Source: Hydrogenophilaceae bacterium (GTDB lineage: Bacteria > Pseudomonadota > Alphaproteobacteria > Caulobacterales > Aquidulcibacteraceae). Taken from it: a stretch of DNA of 61,656 nt. Below, one piece after another: positions 32,201-41,444 of this stretch. The position numbers and the translations under genes were made by a program. Location: contig JACAEE010000124.1 in NCBI GenBank assembly GCA_013389015.1, positions 1-61,656 of the forward strand, read 5' to 3'. How positions within the stretch are numbered: the stretch's first letter is position 1; each line of letters opens with the position of its first letter. The notes below the pieces were generated by a model. That model was not told the origin of the DNA. It was given only the letters and a program-made list of their open reading frames with translations, and ran no database searches.

Positions 32201-34456
32201 ATGCCTAAGAAGCCCCGCCCCCCGCACGAGGCGCCGACGCGCGAGCGTGTGTTGGCGGCGTTGGAGAAGGCGGGCGGCGCCGTGCATCCGCGGGATTTGG
32301 CGCGGATGCTCAACATCCATGTCGACGAGAAGGCCGAGCTGCGGCGGATTTTGCGCGCGCTTGAGCACGACGGCGTGCTCGGCAAGAGCGGGCGCCGCAA
32401 AGTCGCGTCCGCTTCGGCGCTGCCGCCCACCGGCGTGATGGAGATCATCGACCGCGACGCCGACGGCGAATTGCTCGGCCGCATGCGCGGCGAGACGGGG
32501 CTTTTCGGACCCATGATCCGCCTCGCGCCCGGCGAAGCGCGCGGCAAGCAGGGCGAGCCCGCCATCGGCGTCGGCGATAAAGTGCTCGCCCGCATCGAGA
32601 AGGAGGACGACGGCGGCTACGTCGCCCGCGTCATCAAGCGCCTCGGCCAGAGCGCGCACCGCATCCTCGGCGTGTTCCACGCCGACAAGCGCGGCGGCGG
32701 CCGCATCGAGCCGGCTGATCGCAAAGCCCGCCACGATCTTATCGTGCTCTCCGAACATCAGAACGGCGCCCGCGACGGCGATCTCGTCTTCGCCGAACTC
32801 GCCCACGGCGCCCGCGCCCATGGCCCCAAGCGCGGCGTCATCAAGGAGATCGTCGGCCAGGAGGATGATCCCCGCGCCGCTTCGATCCTCGCCATCCACA
32901 CCCACGGCGTGCCGATCGGCTTCACCGAGGACGAAGAAAAGCAGGCGCGCTTCTCCAAAGAGCCCACGCTCGGCAAGCGTACGGATCTGCGCCACCTCCC
33001 CCTCGTCACCATCGATCCGGAGGACGCGCGCGATCACGACGACGCGGTGTTCGCGCAAGCCGACGATGATCCCAAGAACAAGGGCGGCTGGCGCGTCTGG
33101 GTCGCCATCGCCGACGTCGCCGCCTATGTGACGCCGGGCTCGCCGCTCGATCACGGCGCGCTGAAGCGCGGCAACTCCACCTATTTCCCCGATCGCGTCG
33201 CGCCGATGCTGCCGGAACGGCTGTCGGCGGATTTGTGCTCGCTGATGGACAATGTCGATCGCGCCTGCATGGCCGTCGAAATGGTGTTCAACGCGCAAGG
33301 CGCAAAGATCAGCCACCGCTTCGCGCGCGGCCTGATGCGCTCGGCCGCGACGCTCTCCTACCAGCAGGCGCAGGACGCCATCGACGGCAAGCCGGACGAA
33401 GCGACTGCGCCGTTGCTCGATGCCGTGCTGAAACCGCTCTGGGGCGCCTATGCCTGCGTGAAGCAGGGCCGCGATGCGCGTGCGCCGCTTGAGATCGACG
33501 CGCCAGAGCACAAGATCGTCTTCGACGACAAGGGCCGCGTCGCCGGCGTCAAGCGCCGCGAGCGCTTCGATGCGCACAAGCTCATCGAAGAGTTCATGAT
33601 CCAGGCCAATGTCTGCGCCGCCGAGACGTTGGAGCAGAAGCGCACGCCGCTGCTCTATCGCGTGCACGATCAGCCGAGCGAGATGAAGCTCGCGGCGCTG
33701 CAGGATTTCCTCCCCACGATCGGCCTGTCATGGGCCAAAGGCCAGGCCGTCACCGCCGCGCGCTTCAACCGCATCCTTGCACACGCCGCCGAAACCGAGC
33801 ACGCCGAAATCGTCAACGAGGTGATCCTGCGTACGCAGGCGCAGGCGATGTACGCGCCCGAGAATATCGGCCATTTCGGCCTCAACCTGACTCACTACGC
33901 CCATTTCACATCGCCCATCCGCCGCTACGCCGATCTCATCGTCCACCGCGCGCTGATCAAGGCCCTGAAGCTCGGCCCCGATGGGCAGACGGAGGAAGAG
34001 GCCGCACGCCTGGAAGAGATCGGCGAACACATCACCATGTGCGAGCGCCGCTCCATGGCCGCCGAGCGCGACGCGACCAGCCGCTATATCGCAAGCTTCC
34101 TCGCCGATCGCGTCGGCGCCGTGTTCGAAGGCAAAGTCTCCGGCGTCACCCGCTTCGGGCTCTTCATTCGCCTCGACGACACCCAGGCCGACGGGCTCGC
34201 GCCCATCTCCACGCTGGGCCCCGAACGCTGGATCCATGACGAGAAGGCTCACGCCCTCGTCGGCGAACAATCCGGCGCTCGCTTCCAGCTCGGCATGAGC
34301 GTGGAGGCGCGCCTGGAGGAGGCGACGCCCGTATCCGGCGGCCTCTTGTTCCGTGTACTGACAGACCCGCTCCCCCCGCCCCCCGGCTGGCGCCGCCCCC
34401 GGCCAAGCCGCCAGATCGTGCGCGACGTGCGCAGCTTCCGGAAGAAGCGCCGGTAG
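32201..34456 (+). CDS. rnr: Ribonuclease R
   Basis: RNase R is a 3'-5' exoribonuclease of the RNB family. The 751-residue protein has an N-terminal winged helix (residues about 10-60), two cold-shock-like domains, the RNB core with TIDPEDARDHDDAVFAQ and the metal-binding Asp residues, RVHDQPSEMKLAAL, YAHFTSPIRRYADLIVHRAL, and a C-terminal S1 domain with FGLFIRLDD. The tail is basic. ATG at 32201 chosen; the frame extends to 32054 through the repeat. Confidence 0.95.
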   Translation: MPKKPRPPHEAPTRERVLAALEKAGGAVHPRDLARMLNIHVDEKAELRRILRALEHDGVLGKSGRRKVASASALPPTGVMEIIDRDADGELLGRMRGETGLFGPMIRLAPGEARGKQGEPAIGVGDKVLARIEKEDDGGYVARVIKRLGQSAHRILGVFHADKRGGGRIEPADRKARHDLIVLSEHQNGARDGDLVFAELAHGARAHGPKRGVIKEIVGQEDDPRAASILAIHTHGVPIGFTEDEEKQARFSKEPTLGKRTDLRHLPLVTIDPEDARDHDDAVFAQADDDPKNKGGWRVWVAIADVAAYVTPGSPLDHGALKRGNSTYFPDRVAPMLPERLSADLCSLMDNVDRACMAVEMVFNAQGAKISHRFARGLMRSAATLSYQQAQDAIDGKPDEATAPLLDAVLKPLWGAYACVKQGRDARAPLEIDAPEHKIVFDDKGRVAGVKRRERFDAHKLIEEFMIQANVCAAETLEQKRTPLLYRVHDQPSEMKLAALQDFLPTIGLSWAKGQAVTAARFNRILAHAAETEHAEIVNEVILRTQAQAMYAPENIGHFGLNLTHYAHFTSPIRRYADLIVHRALIKALKLGPDGQTEEEAARLEEIGEHITMCERRSMAAERDATSRYIASFLADRVGAVFEGKVSGVTRFGLFIRLDDTQADGLAPISTLGPERWIHDEKAHALVGEQSGARFQLGMSVEARLEEATPVSGGLLFRVLTDPLPPPPGWRRPRPSRQIVRDVRSFRKKRR

Positions 34457-34482
34457 CGTCAAAAGGATTGGGGAAGGAGATC

Positions 34483-34613
34483 CCTTCTCCCCCGCGAGGG
34501 GGAGAAGGTGTCCCCGCGCAAGCGGGGACGGATGAGGGGGCGCGTCTCAGCTTGAACACCCCACCCTCATCCGGCGCTGCGCGCCGCCTTCTCCCGCCCA
34601 TGGCGGGAGAAGG
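34483..34613. repeat. Palindromic repeat downstream of rnr, copy 2
   Basis: This 131-bp copy has the same outer hairpins and middle as 32061-32186, and includes an added TCCCCGCG / CGGGGA hairpin. The two copies in direct orientation bracket rnr exactly. Confidence 0.85.
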
Positions 34614-34621
34614 AAATCCCC

Positions 34622-34657
34622 TTCCCTAGTCCCTCATCCCCAATCTCCATTCCCTAC
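34622..34657. repeat. TCCCTA-type short repeat
   Basis: A tract with CTAGTCCCTCATCCCCAATC and ATTCCCTAC follows the rnr repeat. Similar tracts occur at 44971-45000, 61048-61083 and 61216-61243, sharing CCCTAATCCC / AGTCCCTA words. These are short degenerate intergenic repeats of unknown origin. Confidence 0.55.
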
Positions 34658-34707
34658 GCCGCCCACCCCGCTTGCCTCCCCCAACGGCGCCCGTGCAGAC
34701 TCGCCCC

Positions 34708-35406
34708 ATGGCCATTGACCGCGATGACGCGCCCTTCGACCCGAAGGATCCCTCCCTCCCGCGCCGCGCGCCGCGCCCGCGCCATGCGGCCACGCTCATT
34801 CTCGTGCGGAACGGCAAAGTCCTGATGGGCCAGCGCTCCAAGGGCCACGTGTTCATGCCCGACAAATGGGTGTTTCCCGGCGGCCGCGTCGATCCTGCTG
34901 ACAGAATGGCGCCCGCCTTGAGCGAGCTTGCCGCCGAAACCGAAGCCCTTATCCGCAAGGGCGCAAAGCGCAGCCCGCGCGCCTTCGCGCTCGCAGCGGT
35001 GCGTGAGACCTTCGAGGAGGCGGGGCTTGTCGTGGGCCGGAAGTCAAAGACTCAAGTGAAGGCGCCGCAAGCCTGGGCGCACTATTGCGCGTGCGGCGCG
35101 GCGCCCGAACTGGCCAAGCTCGCCTTCATCGCGCGCGCGATCACCCCGCCCTATCGCCCGCGCCGCTTCGATGCGCACTTCTTCATGGCGAACGCCGACG
35201 ATGTGCTGCTCGATGATCGCCCCATCGGCGGCGGCGAAGAATTGCTGCATACGGAATGGTTCGCGCTCGATGACGCGCTCGCGCTCGATCTGCCGAACGT
35301 CACACGCTTCGTGCTCGGCGAAGTCAGGGCGCGCCTCGCCGGCGAAGCGCTCGCGCCGCCTTTCCTGCGCTGGACGCGCAGCGGCCACCGCATGGATCGG
35401 CTTTGA
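34708..35406 (+). CDS. NUDIX hydrolase family protein
   Basis: The 232-residue protein has a NUDIX box written GRVDPAD... and AVRETFEEAGLVVG, matching the GX5EX7REUXEEXGU pattern with an insert of about 25 residues between the first Gly and REUXEE, as in the ADP-ribose/CoA-like NUDIX of the YfcD/COG0494 group. N-terminus carries the strand HAATLILVRNGKVLMGQRS. Its substrate is unknown. ATG at 34708 chosen. It overlaps the MFS start (TTGA). Confidence 0.85.
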   Translation: MAIDRDDAPFDPKDPSLPRRAPRPRHAATLILVRNGKVLMGQRSKGHVFMPDKWVFPGGRVDPADRMAPALSELAAETEALIRKGAKRSPRAFALAAVRETFEEAGLVVGRKSKTQVKAPQAWAHYCACGAAPELAKLAFIARAITPPYRPRRFDAHFFMANADDVLLDDRPIGGGEELLHTEWFALDDALALDLPNVTRFVLGEVRARLAGEALAPPFLRWTRSGHRMDRL

Positions 35407-36563
35407 GCGACGCGGCCAAGCCGCGCGAACTGAGCCTCGTCGCCGCGATCGGCGCCACAGCCTTCTCTGCCGCCGCGTTCGGCGTGCAGATGCCGCTGGT
35501 GTCGCTGACGCTCGACGACTGGGGCCTGACCGCCGCCGAGATCGGCGTCTTCACGCTTGCGGCGGCGCTCTCCACCCTGGCGATGACGCCGCTTGTGCCG
35601 CTGATGCTCTCGCGCGTGAGCGTACGCATGGCGATGGGCGGCGCCTGCGCGGCGATGGCGGCGAGCTTCGTGCTGTTCGATGCGCTGCGCGGCTTGGAGG
35701 CCTGGTTTGCGCTGCGCCTCGTCATGGGGCTCGCCCTGACCGTGATCTTCGTCGCCGGCGAAGCCTGGATTCTGGAGCGCAAGCCGGAGACGGGCGGCGG
35801 CTTCGTGCTCGGCGTCTATGCCTCCACGCTCGCCGGCGCGATCGCGCTTGGCGGCTTTGTCGTGGCCTGGCTGGGCCATACGGGGGCGCCGGTGATCTGG
35901 GCGGGCGCTGCGCTGGCCTTGGGCGCGCTCTTGCCGCTTTGCCTTCCCGGGCGGGGGCTCACCGCGCCCGACGCCGAGGCCGCCCGCCCCTCCGCGCTCC
36001 TGCGCCGGATCGGCGCCGCGCCCATCATCATGCTCGCCCCGTTCGCGATGGGCGCGATCGAGACCGCGGCCTACACGCTCCTGCCCGTCTACGCCCGCCG
36101 GGTGGGCTTCGACGATCAGATCGCCGCCTACACCATCGCCGCCTGCGGCCTGGGCAATTTGCTGCTGCAGCCCGCCATCGGCTGGACGGCCGACCGGCTC
36201 GGCGCGCGGACGACTTTGCTCTTCTGCGCCTTGGCCGGCGCGGTCCTGCCCCTCGTGATCGCCTCCGCCGGCGGCGCAGCCTTAGGCCTCCTTGGCCTCA
36301 TCTTTCTCTATTCCGGCCTCGTCACGGGGCTCTACACGATTGGTTTATTAGCTCTTTCGGCGCGTTTTTCGGGAGCGGAACTCGCCAGCGCCAACGCCGC
36401 CTACGCCCTCGCCTACGGCCTCGGCGGAGTCCTGGGGCCGGCCGTGGCGGGGATCGCGTTCTCTGGCGGCGGACCGCTCGGGTTCATGGCGGCGCTGGCC
36501 GCCATGGCGGGCGTCTACCTTGTCGTTCTGGCGTTCGCCCCGTGCGGTCGCGCGGCGGATTGA
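35403..36563 (+). CDS. MFS transporter
   Basis: The 386-residue protein has about 12 membrane helices and MFS features: a [13 protein letters not shown] linker in the middle, [14 protein letters not shown] (the motif A-like loop between TM 8 and 9), and [12 protein letters not shown] in the C-terminal half. The substrate is unknown. The start codon is TTG at 35403, overlapping the NUDIX stop; this overlap supports the choice. Confidence 0.88.
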   Translation: MSDAAKPRELSLVAAIGATAFSAAAFGVQMPLVSLTLDDWGLTAAEIGVFTLAAALSTLAMTPLVPLMLSRVSVRMAMGGACAAMAASFVLFDALRGLEAWFALRLVMGLALTVIFVAGEAWILERKPETGGGFVLGVYASTLAGAIALGGFVVAWLGHTGAPVIWAGAALALGALLPLCLPGRGLTAPDAEAARPSALLRRIGAAPIIMLAPFAMGAIETAAYTLLPVYARRVGFDDQIAAYTIAACGLGNLLLQPAIGWTADRLGARTTLLFCALAGAVLPLVIASAGGAALGLLGLIFLYSGLVTGLYTIGLLALSARFSGAELASANAAYALAYGLGGVLGPAVAGIAFSGGGPLGFMAALAAMAGVYLVVLAFAPCGRAAD

Positions 36564-36588
36564 CTTTGCAGGCCCCTGCCATCATTTT
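36560..36588 (+). promoter_or_regulatory. Candidate rpmG promoter
   Basis: TTGACT at 36560-36565 is followed after 17 bases by CATTTT at 36583-36588, ahead of rpmG (ATG 36628). The -35 match is good and the -10 is weak, so this is only a candidate. Confidence 0.35.
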
Positions 36589-36627
36589 CCGCGCCTTCGT
36601 TTTCAGCCCCAACCGGGACCCGCCGCC

Positions 36628-36795
36628 ATGGCCAAGCCGACCGTCATCAAGATCCGCCTCAATTCCTCGGCCGACACCGGCTATTTCTACGTGACCAAGA
36701 AGAATCCGCGCACGAAGACGGAAAAGCTGAAGCTCAAAAAGTATGATCCGATCGCGCGCAAACACGTCGAATTCGTCGAAGGCAAGATCAAATAG
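36628..36795 (+). CDS. rpmG: 50S ribosomal protein L33
   Basis: The 55-residue protein is a complete L33: [38 protein letters not shown] and the FVEGKIK end. It lacks the CxxC pairs of the zinc form, as is usual in alphaproteobacteria. ATG at 36628 chosen; the frame is open to 36520 but the extension overlaps the MFS gene. Confidence 0.96.
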   Translation: MAKPTVIKIRLNSSADTGYFYVTKKNPRTKTEKLKLKKYDPIARKHVEFVEGKIK

Positions 36796-36831
36796 GCGGG
36801 GCCGCCGTCTTCCAGCCCGTAACGCGCGGCC

Positions 36832-38214
36832 CTAAGCCGCCCTTACCGGCCGGCGCCCCACAACGCGATTGCGCCCGCCGCGTTTGGCTTGGTAAAGCGC
36901 CTCGTCAGCGCGTTTCAGCAGCGTCTCCGCCGTTTCGTCGCGTCCCTCAGTGGCGGCGACGCCGATCGACACCGTCACATCGAGCCGTTCGCGCCCGCCG
37001 GCGACGATGAACGGCGCGCCGGCGATGAGGCGCCTGAGCCGCTCGCCCGCCAGGCACGCGACATCGCCCGACGTCTTGGCCATCACCACCGCGAACTCCT
37101 CCCCGCCCATGCGGCAGGCGAAGTCGTTCGGGCGCACGTTCGAGCCCATCCGCGCCGCAAACTCGCGCAGCACTTCATCGCCCACGTCGTGGCCATAAGT
37201 GTCGTTGACGCGCTTGAAGTGATCGATGTCGCAGATCATCACCGCGACCTGGTCGCCCCCGCAGCTCGCGCGCAGCACCAGCGGCTCCAATTGCGTCATC
37301 AGGAAGCGGCGGTTGAAGAGCCCGGTGAGCTGATCGGTGACGGCAAGTTCGAGCCCCTGATCGAGCGTCTCGCGCAGCGCATCCATGTAGCGCTTGCGCC
37401 GCACCAACGTGCGCACGCGCGCCGCGAGTTCTTCAGAATCGACCGGCCGCTGGATGAAATCGTGCGCGCCGAGATCGAGCGCGCGCAGCATGCGTTCGGG
37501 CTCGCCCGCGTCGGTGACCGCGAGAATCGGCAGATGCCGCGTCGGCTGGCCCGAGCGCATTTTTGCGATCACGCGGAAGCCGTCGAACGTGCGCGCCGCA
37601 AGCGAAACAATGAGCAGGTCCGGCCCGCCGGAGAAGTGCGACGCCGGCTCGTCATAGCGCGCGCAGGCATGCTCGGCCTGGAGGGCCTGGGCGATCCGCC
37701 GCGATTGGCCTTCATTGTCGTCGACGATCAGAATCTGCGCCGGCGCCTGCGCCTTCGCTTCGATCACGTCGCTGCGCCGCTCCGCATCGATCACGCCGAG
37801 CCGCGCGCCATTGGCTTCGCGCGTGCGCAATTCGTCGATCACGACCTTGAGCCGCGCCAGGCTTTTCACCCGCGCCAGAAGCTGCACGTCGTCGATCGGC
37901 TTGGTGAGAAAATCATCGGCGCCGGCCGAGAGGCCGCGCAGCCTATCCTCGCGCTGGTTGAGCGCGGTGATCAGGATCACCGGGATGTGGCGCGTATCGA
38001 GGCCGTCCTTGAGGCGCTGGCACACCTCGAACCCATCCATGCCCGGCATCATCACATCGAGCAGCACGATGTCGGGCCGCTCCTGACGCACCTTCGCCAG
38101 CGCCTCCTCGCCGCGCGCCGCGGTGATGACGTCGAAATACTCGGCCGTGAGCTTGGCCTGGAGGAGCCGCACATTGGCTTCGTTGTCGTCGACGACGAGG
38201 ACGCGGGCGCTCAT
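36832..38214 (-). CDS. pleD: PleD-type diguanylate cyclase response regulator
   Basis: PleD synthesises c-di-GMP in response to DivJ/PleC signalling and controls the swarmer-to-stalked transition. The 460-residue protein has two receiver domains (the first with phosphorylatable Asp53 in PDIVLLDVMMPGMD, the second degenerate) and a GGDEF domain with RMGGEEFAVVMAKTSG. The RxxD inhibitory site is present just before (VRPNDFACRM). The gene lies 7 bp downstream of divK. Confidence 0.95.
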   Translation of the reverse strand: MSARVLVVDDNEANVRLLQAKLTAEYFDVITAARGEEALAKVRQERPDIVLLDVMMPGMDGFEVCQRLKDGLDTRHIPVILITALNQREDRLRGLSAGADDFLTKPIDDVQLLARVKSLARLKVVIDELRTREANGARLGVIDAERRSDVIEAKAQAPAQILIVDDNEGQSRRIAQALQAEHACARYDEPASHFSGGPDLLIVSLAARTFDGFRVIAKMRSGQPTRHLPILAVTDAGEPERMLRALDLGAHDFIQRPVDSEELAARVRTLVRRKRYMDALRETLDQGLELAVTDQLTGLFNRRFLMTQLEPLVLRASCGGDQVAVMICDIDHFKRVNDTYGHDVGDEVLREFAARMGSNVRPNDFACRMGGEEFAVVMAKTSGDVACLAGERLRRLIAGAPFIVAGGRERLDVTVSIGVAATEGRDETAETLLKRADEALYQAKRGGRNRVVGRRPVRAA

Positions 38215-38221
38215 TGCGCGC

Positions 38222-38587
38222 TCAGCCGATGAAGCGTCGGACAGTTTCGAGGAACGTCGTCACCGAGATCGGCTTGGAGAGATAGGCCTCGCAGCCGCGC
38301 TCGCGAATCCGCTGCTCGTCGCCGCGCATGGCGAAGGCGGTCACCGCCAAGACCGGAATCGCCTTGAGTTCGGGATCGGCTTTGAGCCGCTCCGTGACTT
38401 CGAGCCCGGAGATTTCGGGAAGCTGGATGTCCATGACGATGAGGTCCGGCCGGTGCTCGCGCGCGAGCGGCACCGCCTGGGCGCCGGTGCGCGTCTTGAC
38501 CGTGCGATAGCCGAACGCCTCCAACAAATCGTTGAAGAGACGCATATTCAGCTCGTTGTCTTCGACGATGAGGACGGTCTTGGACAT
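38222..38587 (-). CDS. divK: Single-domain response regulator DivK
   Basis: DivK is the phosphorelay protein that controls CtrA activity through DivL/CckA. The 121-residue protein is a lone receiver domain with Asp53 in [14 protein letters not shown], Thr/Ala in [10 protein letters not shown] and Lys in LSKPIS. An upstream extension to 38710 is unlikely. ATG at 38587 chosen, with GAAGAGCGC before it. It forms an operon with pleD, as in Caulobacter. Confidence 0.94.
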   Translation of the reverse strand: MSKTVLIVEDNELNMRLFNDLLEAFGYRTVKTRTGAQAVPLAREHRPDLIVMDIQLPEISGLEVTERLKADPELKAIPVLAVTAFAMRGDEQRIRERGCEAYLSKPISVTTFLETVRRFIG

Positions 38588-38725
38588 GCGCTCTTCGGTC
38601 GTTTGCGGCGCCGCGACGCCTGGGCGCGCGGCTCGCGCGGGCGGTTCAACTCTTAACGTCAAGGCATTAACACTCCCTTTTACGACGCCTGCGATCGCCT
38701 CGCCAATCAATGACTAAGGCCTTGA

Positions 38726-39634
38726 ATGCGCATCGGAATTGACCTCGGTGGAACCAAGATTGAGGCGGCCTTAATGGATTCGCGGGGCGCCATTCGGGCG
38801 CGCCTGCGCATCGCCACGCCGCCCGATTACGAACGCCTGTTGAGCGCCATGGCCGAAGCTGTGGAGGAAGTGGAGAAGGAGGCGGGCGGGGCGCGCGGGC
38901 AGGTTGTGGGCGTCGCCATGCCAGGCTCGCTCTCGCCGGTGACGGGCCTCATGCGCAACGCCAATTCGGTGTGGCTGAACGGCAAGCCGCTGAAAGAGGA
39001 CCTCGAGCGCGTGCTCGCCCGCCCCGTGCGCATGGCCAATGACGCCAATTGCTTCGCGCTCTCGGAAGCGACCGACGGCGCAGGCGCAGGCGCGCCGGTG
39101 GTGTTCGGCGTCATCCTCGGCACCGGCTGCGGCGGCGGCGTGGTGGTGGACGGCAAGGTCATTGAAGGCGTCAACGCCATCGCCGGCGAATGGGGCCACA
39201 CGCCGCTGCCCTGGCCCACGCCGGACGAACTGCCGTTTGAAGCCGATTGGTGCGGCCGCAAGGGCTGCCTGGAGACCTGGCTCTCGGGCTCGGGCCTCGC
39301 GCGCTGGGGCTCGAAGATTCTCGGCCGCAGGGCCGACGCCGAAGAGATCGTCGCGCTCTCCCGCAGCGGCGACGCGACCGGCGCGAAGATCATGGACCTC
39401 TACGCCGACAAGCTCGCCCGCGCGCTCGCCGTCGTCATCGACATCCTCGATCCCGACGTCATCGTCGCCGGCGGCGGGCTTTCCAATGTCGAGGAGATCT
39501 ATCCTGCTGTCCGCGCAAAACTCGCGCCCTACGTTTTCTCCGACGTGATCAAGACGCGCTTCGTCAAGAACATGCACGGCGATTCCTCCGGCATCCGCGG
39601 CGCCGCCTGGCTGTGGCGGCCCGACGAAATGTAG
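38726..39634 (+). CDS. ROK family sugar kinase
   Basis: The 302-residue protein has the ROK signature: IGIDLGGTKIEAALMDSRG, VVGVAMPGSLSP, NDANCFALSEA, and GTGCGGGVVVDGKVIEG. The zinc motif is incomplete: GEWGHTPL is followed by DWCGRKGCLETWLSG, with Asp where the first Cys of CxCG is expected. Substrate is probably fructose or N-acetylhexosamine, but is not certain. Divergent from divK. Confidence 0.9.
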   Translation: MRIGIDLGGTKIEAALMDSRGAIRARLRIATPPDYERLLSAMAEAVEEVEKEAGGARGQVVGVAMPGSLSPVTGLMRNANSVWLNGKPLKEDLERVLARPVRMANDANCFALSEATDGAGAGAPVVFGVILGTGCGGGVVVDGKVIEGVNAIAGEWGHTPLPWPTPDELPFEADWCGRKGCLETWLSGSGLARWGSKILGRRADAEEIVALSRSGDATGAKIMDLYADKLARALAVVIDILDPDVIVAGGGLSNVEEIYPAVRAKLAPYVFSDVIKTRFVKNMHGDSSGIRGAAWLWRPDEM

Positions 39635-39636
39635 TC

Positions 39637-39708
39637 GTGCGACTGGTGCTCGACACCTCGGTGATCGTGAAGGCCGTGCGCAATCAACGCGGCGCCTCGC
39701 CTTGGTGA
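39637..39708 (+). pseudogene. N-terminal remnant of a PIN-domain toxin (VapC-like)
   Basis: Starting at GTG 39637 the frame reads RLVLDTSVIVKAVRNQRGAS, which is the first strand and helix of a PIN nuclease with the metal-binding Asp, and then stops after 23 residues. The rest of the domain (the other acidic residues and the C-terminal half) is missing. It starts 3 bp after the ROK gene, whose stop may bound the insertion. The remnant is adjacent to an antitoxin-like gene. Confidence 0.65.
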
Positions 39709-39802
39709 CCTTCAACGAAAGTGACTTTGCCCCAGCGACTACTCAGTACGGCTTGGTGACGTCGCGCCCCAGTGCTATTCTTGCTCAGCTGAGAACGAAG
39801 CC

Positions 39803-40081
39803 ATGACCAAGCCGTTGACGATCGAGATTGACGAAGCCGCCGCCGATCGGCTCGCCCGAATCGCGCGCGAGTTCGGCGAGACGCCCGAGCAGTTCGCGGC
39901 GCAGGCGCTCGCGGCGCGCATCGAATCGTTCGAGGCGAGCGCATTCTTCGCGCGCCGCGCCAAGAACATCGACCGCGAAGCGGCGATCGCGTGGCTGAAG
40001 GAATTGCGCGCGCGAGACGGCGCGCCCGAGCCCGACGCCGACGACAGGCTGCCGGCGGACTATACGCCCCCAAAGCTATGA
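39803..40081 (+). CDS. Antitoxin-like protein, possibly orphan
   Basis: The 92-residue protein starts with LTIEIDEAAADRLARIAREFG, the strand-helix of a ribbon-helix-helix antitoxin, followed by helical residues and an acidic C-terminus (DGAPEPDADDRLPAD) of the kind that wraps toxins. No complete toxin follows: dinB begins 37 bp downstream, and the only PIN piece is the 23-residue remnant upstream. So it may be orphan or act on another toxin. RHH assignment is by pattern only. Confidence 0.6.
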   Translation: MTKPLTIEIDEAAADRLARIAREFGETPEQFAAQALAARIESFEASAFFARRAKNIDREAAIAWLKELRARDGAPEPDADDRLPADYTPPKL

Positions 40082-40118
40082 CCGGCGCGCTCGTTGGCGC
40101 CTCGACGCGCCGCCCGCC

Positions 40119-41399
40119 ATGATCCTGTGCCGCGCCTGCGCCGCATGGAGCGAGAGCCCCTCCCGCTGCAGCGCCTGCGGCGAGAAGGATCGCCTGGTCC
40201 AGCATGACGAGATCGGCGCGCTCGCCATCGCCCACATCGATTGCGACGCCTTCTACGCCTCGATCGAGAAGCGCGATGACCCGAGCCTCGAAGGCAAGCC
40301 GGTGATCGTCGGCGGCGGCAAGCGCGGCGTCGTCTCCACCGCCTGCTATGTGGCGCGGGCCTATGGCGTGCGCTCCGCCATGCCGATGTTCCAGGCGCTG
40401 AAGCTCTGCCCGGACGCGATCGTGCTCCATGGCGGCATGGCCAAATACGTAGAGGAAGGCCGCATCATCAGGAAGATGATGCAGGAGCTGACCCCCCTCG
40501 TTGAGCCGCTCTCGATCGACGAGGCGTTTCTCGATCTCTCCGGCACCGAACGCCTGCATGGCGCGGCGCCCGCGCAGTCGCTCGCCCGCCTCCAGGCCCG
40601 CATCGAAGAAGAACGCCGCCTCACCGTCTCCGTCGGCCTGTCGTTCAACAAGTTCCTGGCCAAGACCGCCTCCGATCTCGACAAACCGCGCGGATTCTCT
40701 GTGATCGGCCGGGCCGAGGCGCTCGATTTCCTCAGCCCACGGAGCGTCTCCACGCTCCCCGGCGTCGGCCCTGCCGGCGCGGCTGCCCTGGAGAAGCAGG
40801 GCTATCGCCGCATCGGCGATCTGCGCGCCGCCGGCGAAGCGGCGCTCACCCGCGCGCTCGGCGATTGGGGCCGCAAGCTCTATCGCCTTTCCATCGCCGA
40901 CGATGATCGGCGCGTCGATCCGGAGGGCGAACGCAAGAGCATTTCGAGCGAAACCACCTTCTTCGCTGACATCTCGGAGCTTGACGCGCTTGAAGACGTT
41001 CTCTGGCCGCTGTGCGAGAAGGTCGCCGCGCGCGCGCGCGCTGCGGACATCGCCGGACGGACGCTGACTCTGAAGCTGCGCGACAAGAACTTCCGCACCA
41101 TCACGCGCCGCATGCAATTCCCCGACCCCACGCTGCTTGCCCACCGCATCTTCGAGGCGGCGCGCGGATTGACCGCGCCCGAAGTCGATGGGCGGAAGGC
41201 CTTCCGGCTGATTGGCGTCGGCCTCTCCGACTTCGCGCCCGCCGAAGAAGCTGACAAAGGCGATCTTCTCGACCAGCGCACGCCCAAGATCGCGGCCGCC
41301 GAATCCGCCGTCGCCAAGGCCCGCGCCCGCTTCGGCGACGGCGCCGTCGTCACCGGCCGTGCGCTCAAGGGCAAGGACGAGGATGACCGACGCGGTTGA
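40119..41399 (+). CDS. dinB: DNA polymerase IV with N-terminal zinc-ribbon
   Basis: DinB is a Y-family translesion polymerase. The 426-residue protein begins with a CxxC...CxxC pair (Cys4, Cys7, Cys17, Cys20), typical of alphaproteobacterial DinB, then the palm motif AHIDCDAFYASIEKRDD with Asp41, Asp43, the PLSIDEAFLDLSG motif, a thumb with GVGPAGAAALEKQGYRRIGDL, and a little-finger domain. No beta-clamp motif is obvious at the C-terminus. Complete. Confidence 0.95.
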   Translation: MILCRACAAWSESPSRCSACGEKDRLVQHDEIGALAIAHIDCDAFYASIEKRDDPSLEGKPVIVGGGKRGVVSTACYVARAYGVRSAMPMFQALKLCPDAIVLHGGMAKYVEEGRIIRKMMQELTPLVEPLSIDEAFLDLSGTERLHGAAPAQSLARLQARIEEERRLTVSVGLSFNKFLAKTASDLDKPRGFSVIGRAEALDFLSPRSVSTLPGVGPAGAAALEKQGYRRIGDLRAAGEAALTRALGDWGRKLYRLSIADDDRRVDPEGERKSISSETTFFADISELDALEDVLWPLCEKVAARARAADIAGRTLTLKLRDKNFRTITRRMQFPDPTLLAHRIFEAARGLTAPEVDGRKAFRLIGVGLSDFAPAEEADKGDLLDQRTPKIAAAESAVAKARARFGDGAVVTGRALKGKDEDDRRG

Positions 41400-41444
41400 A
41401 CTCGCCGTCCAATCGGGCCAAATCGACCGCCCGGGGAGGAAGGC

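Noticed and set aside
38642-38676. TTAA pair upstream of divK as a CtrA box
   Set aside because: The spacing between the TTAA words is 10 bases, not 7, so it does not match the consensus.
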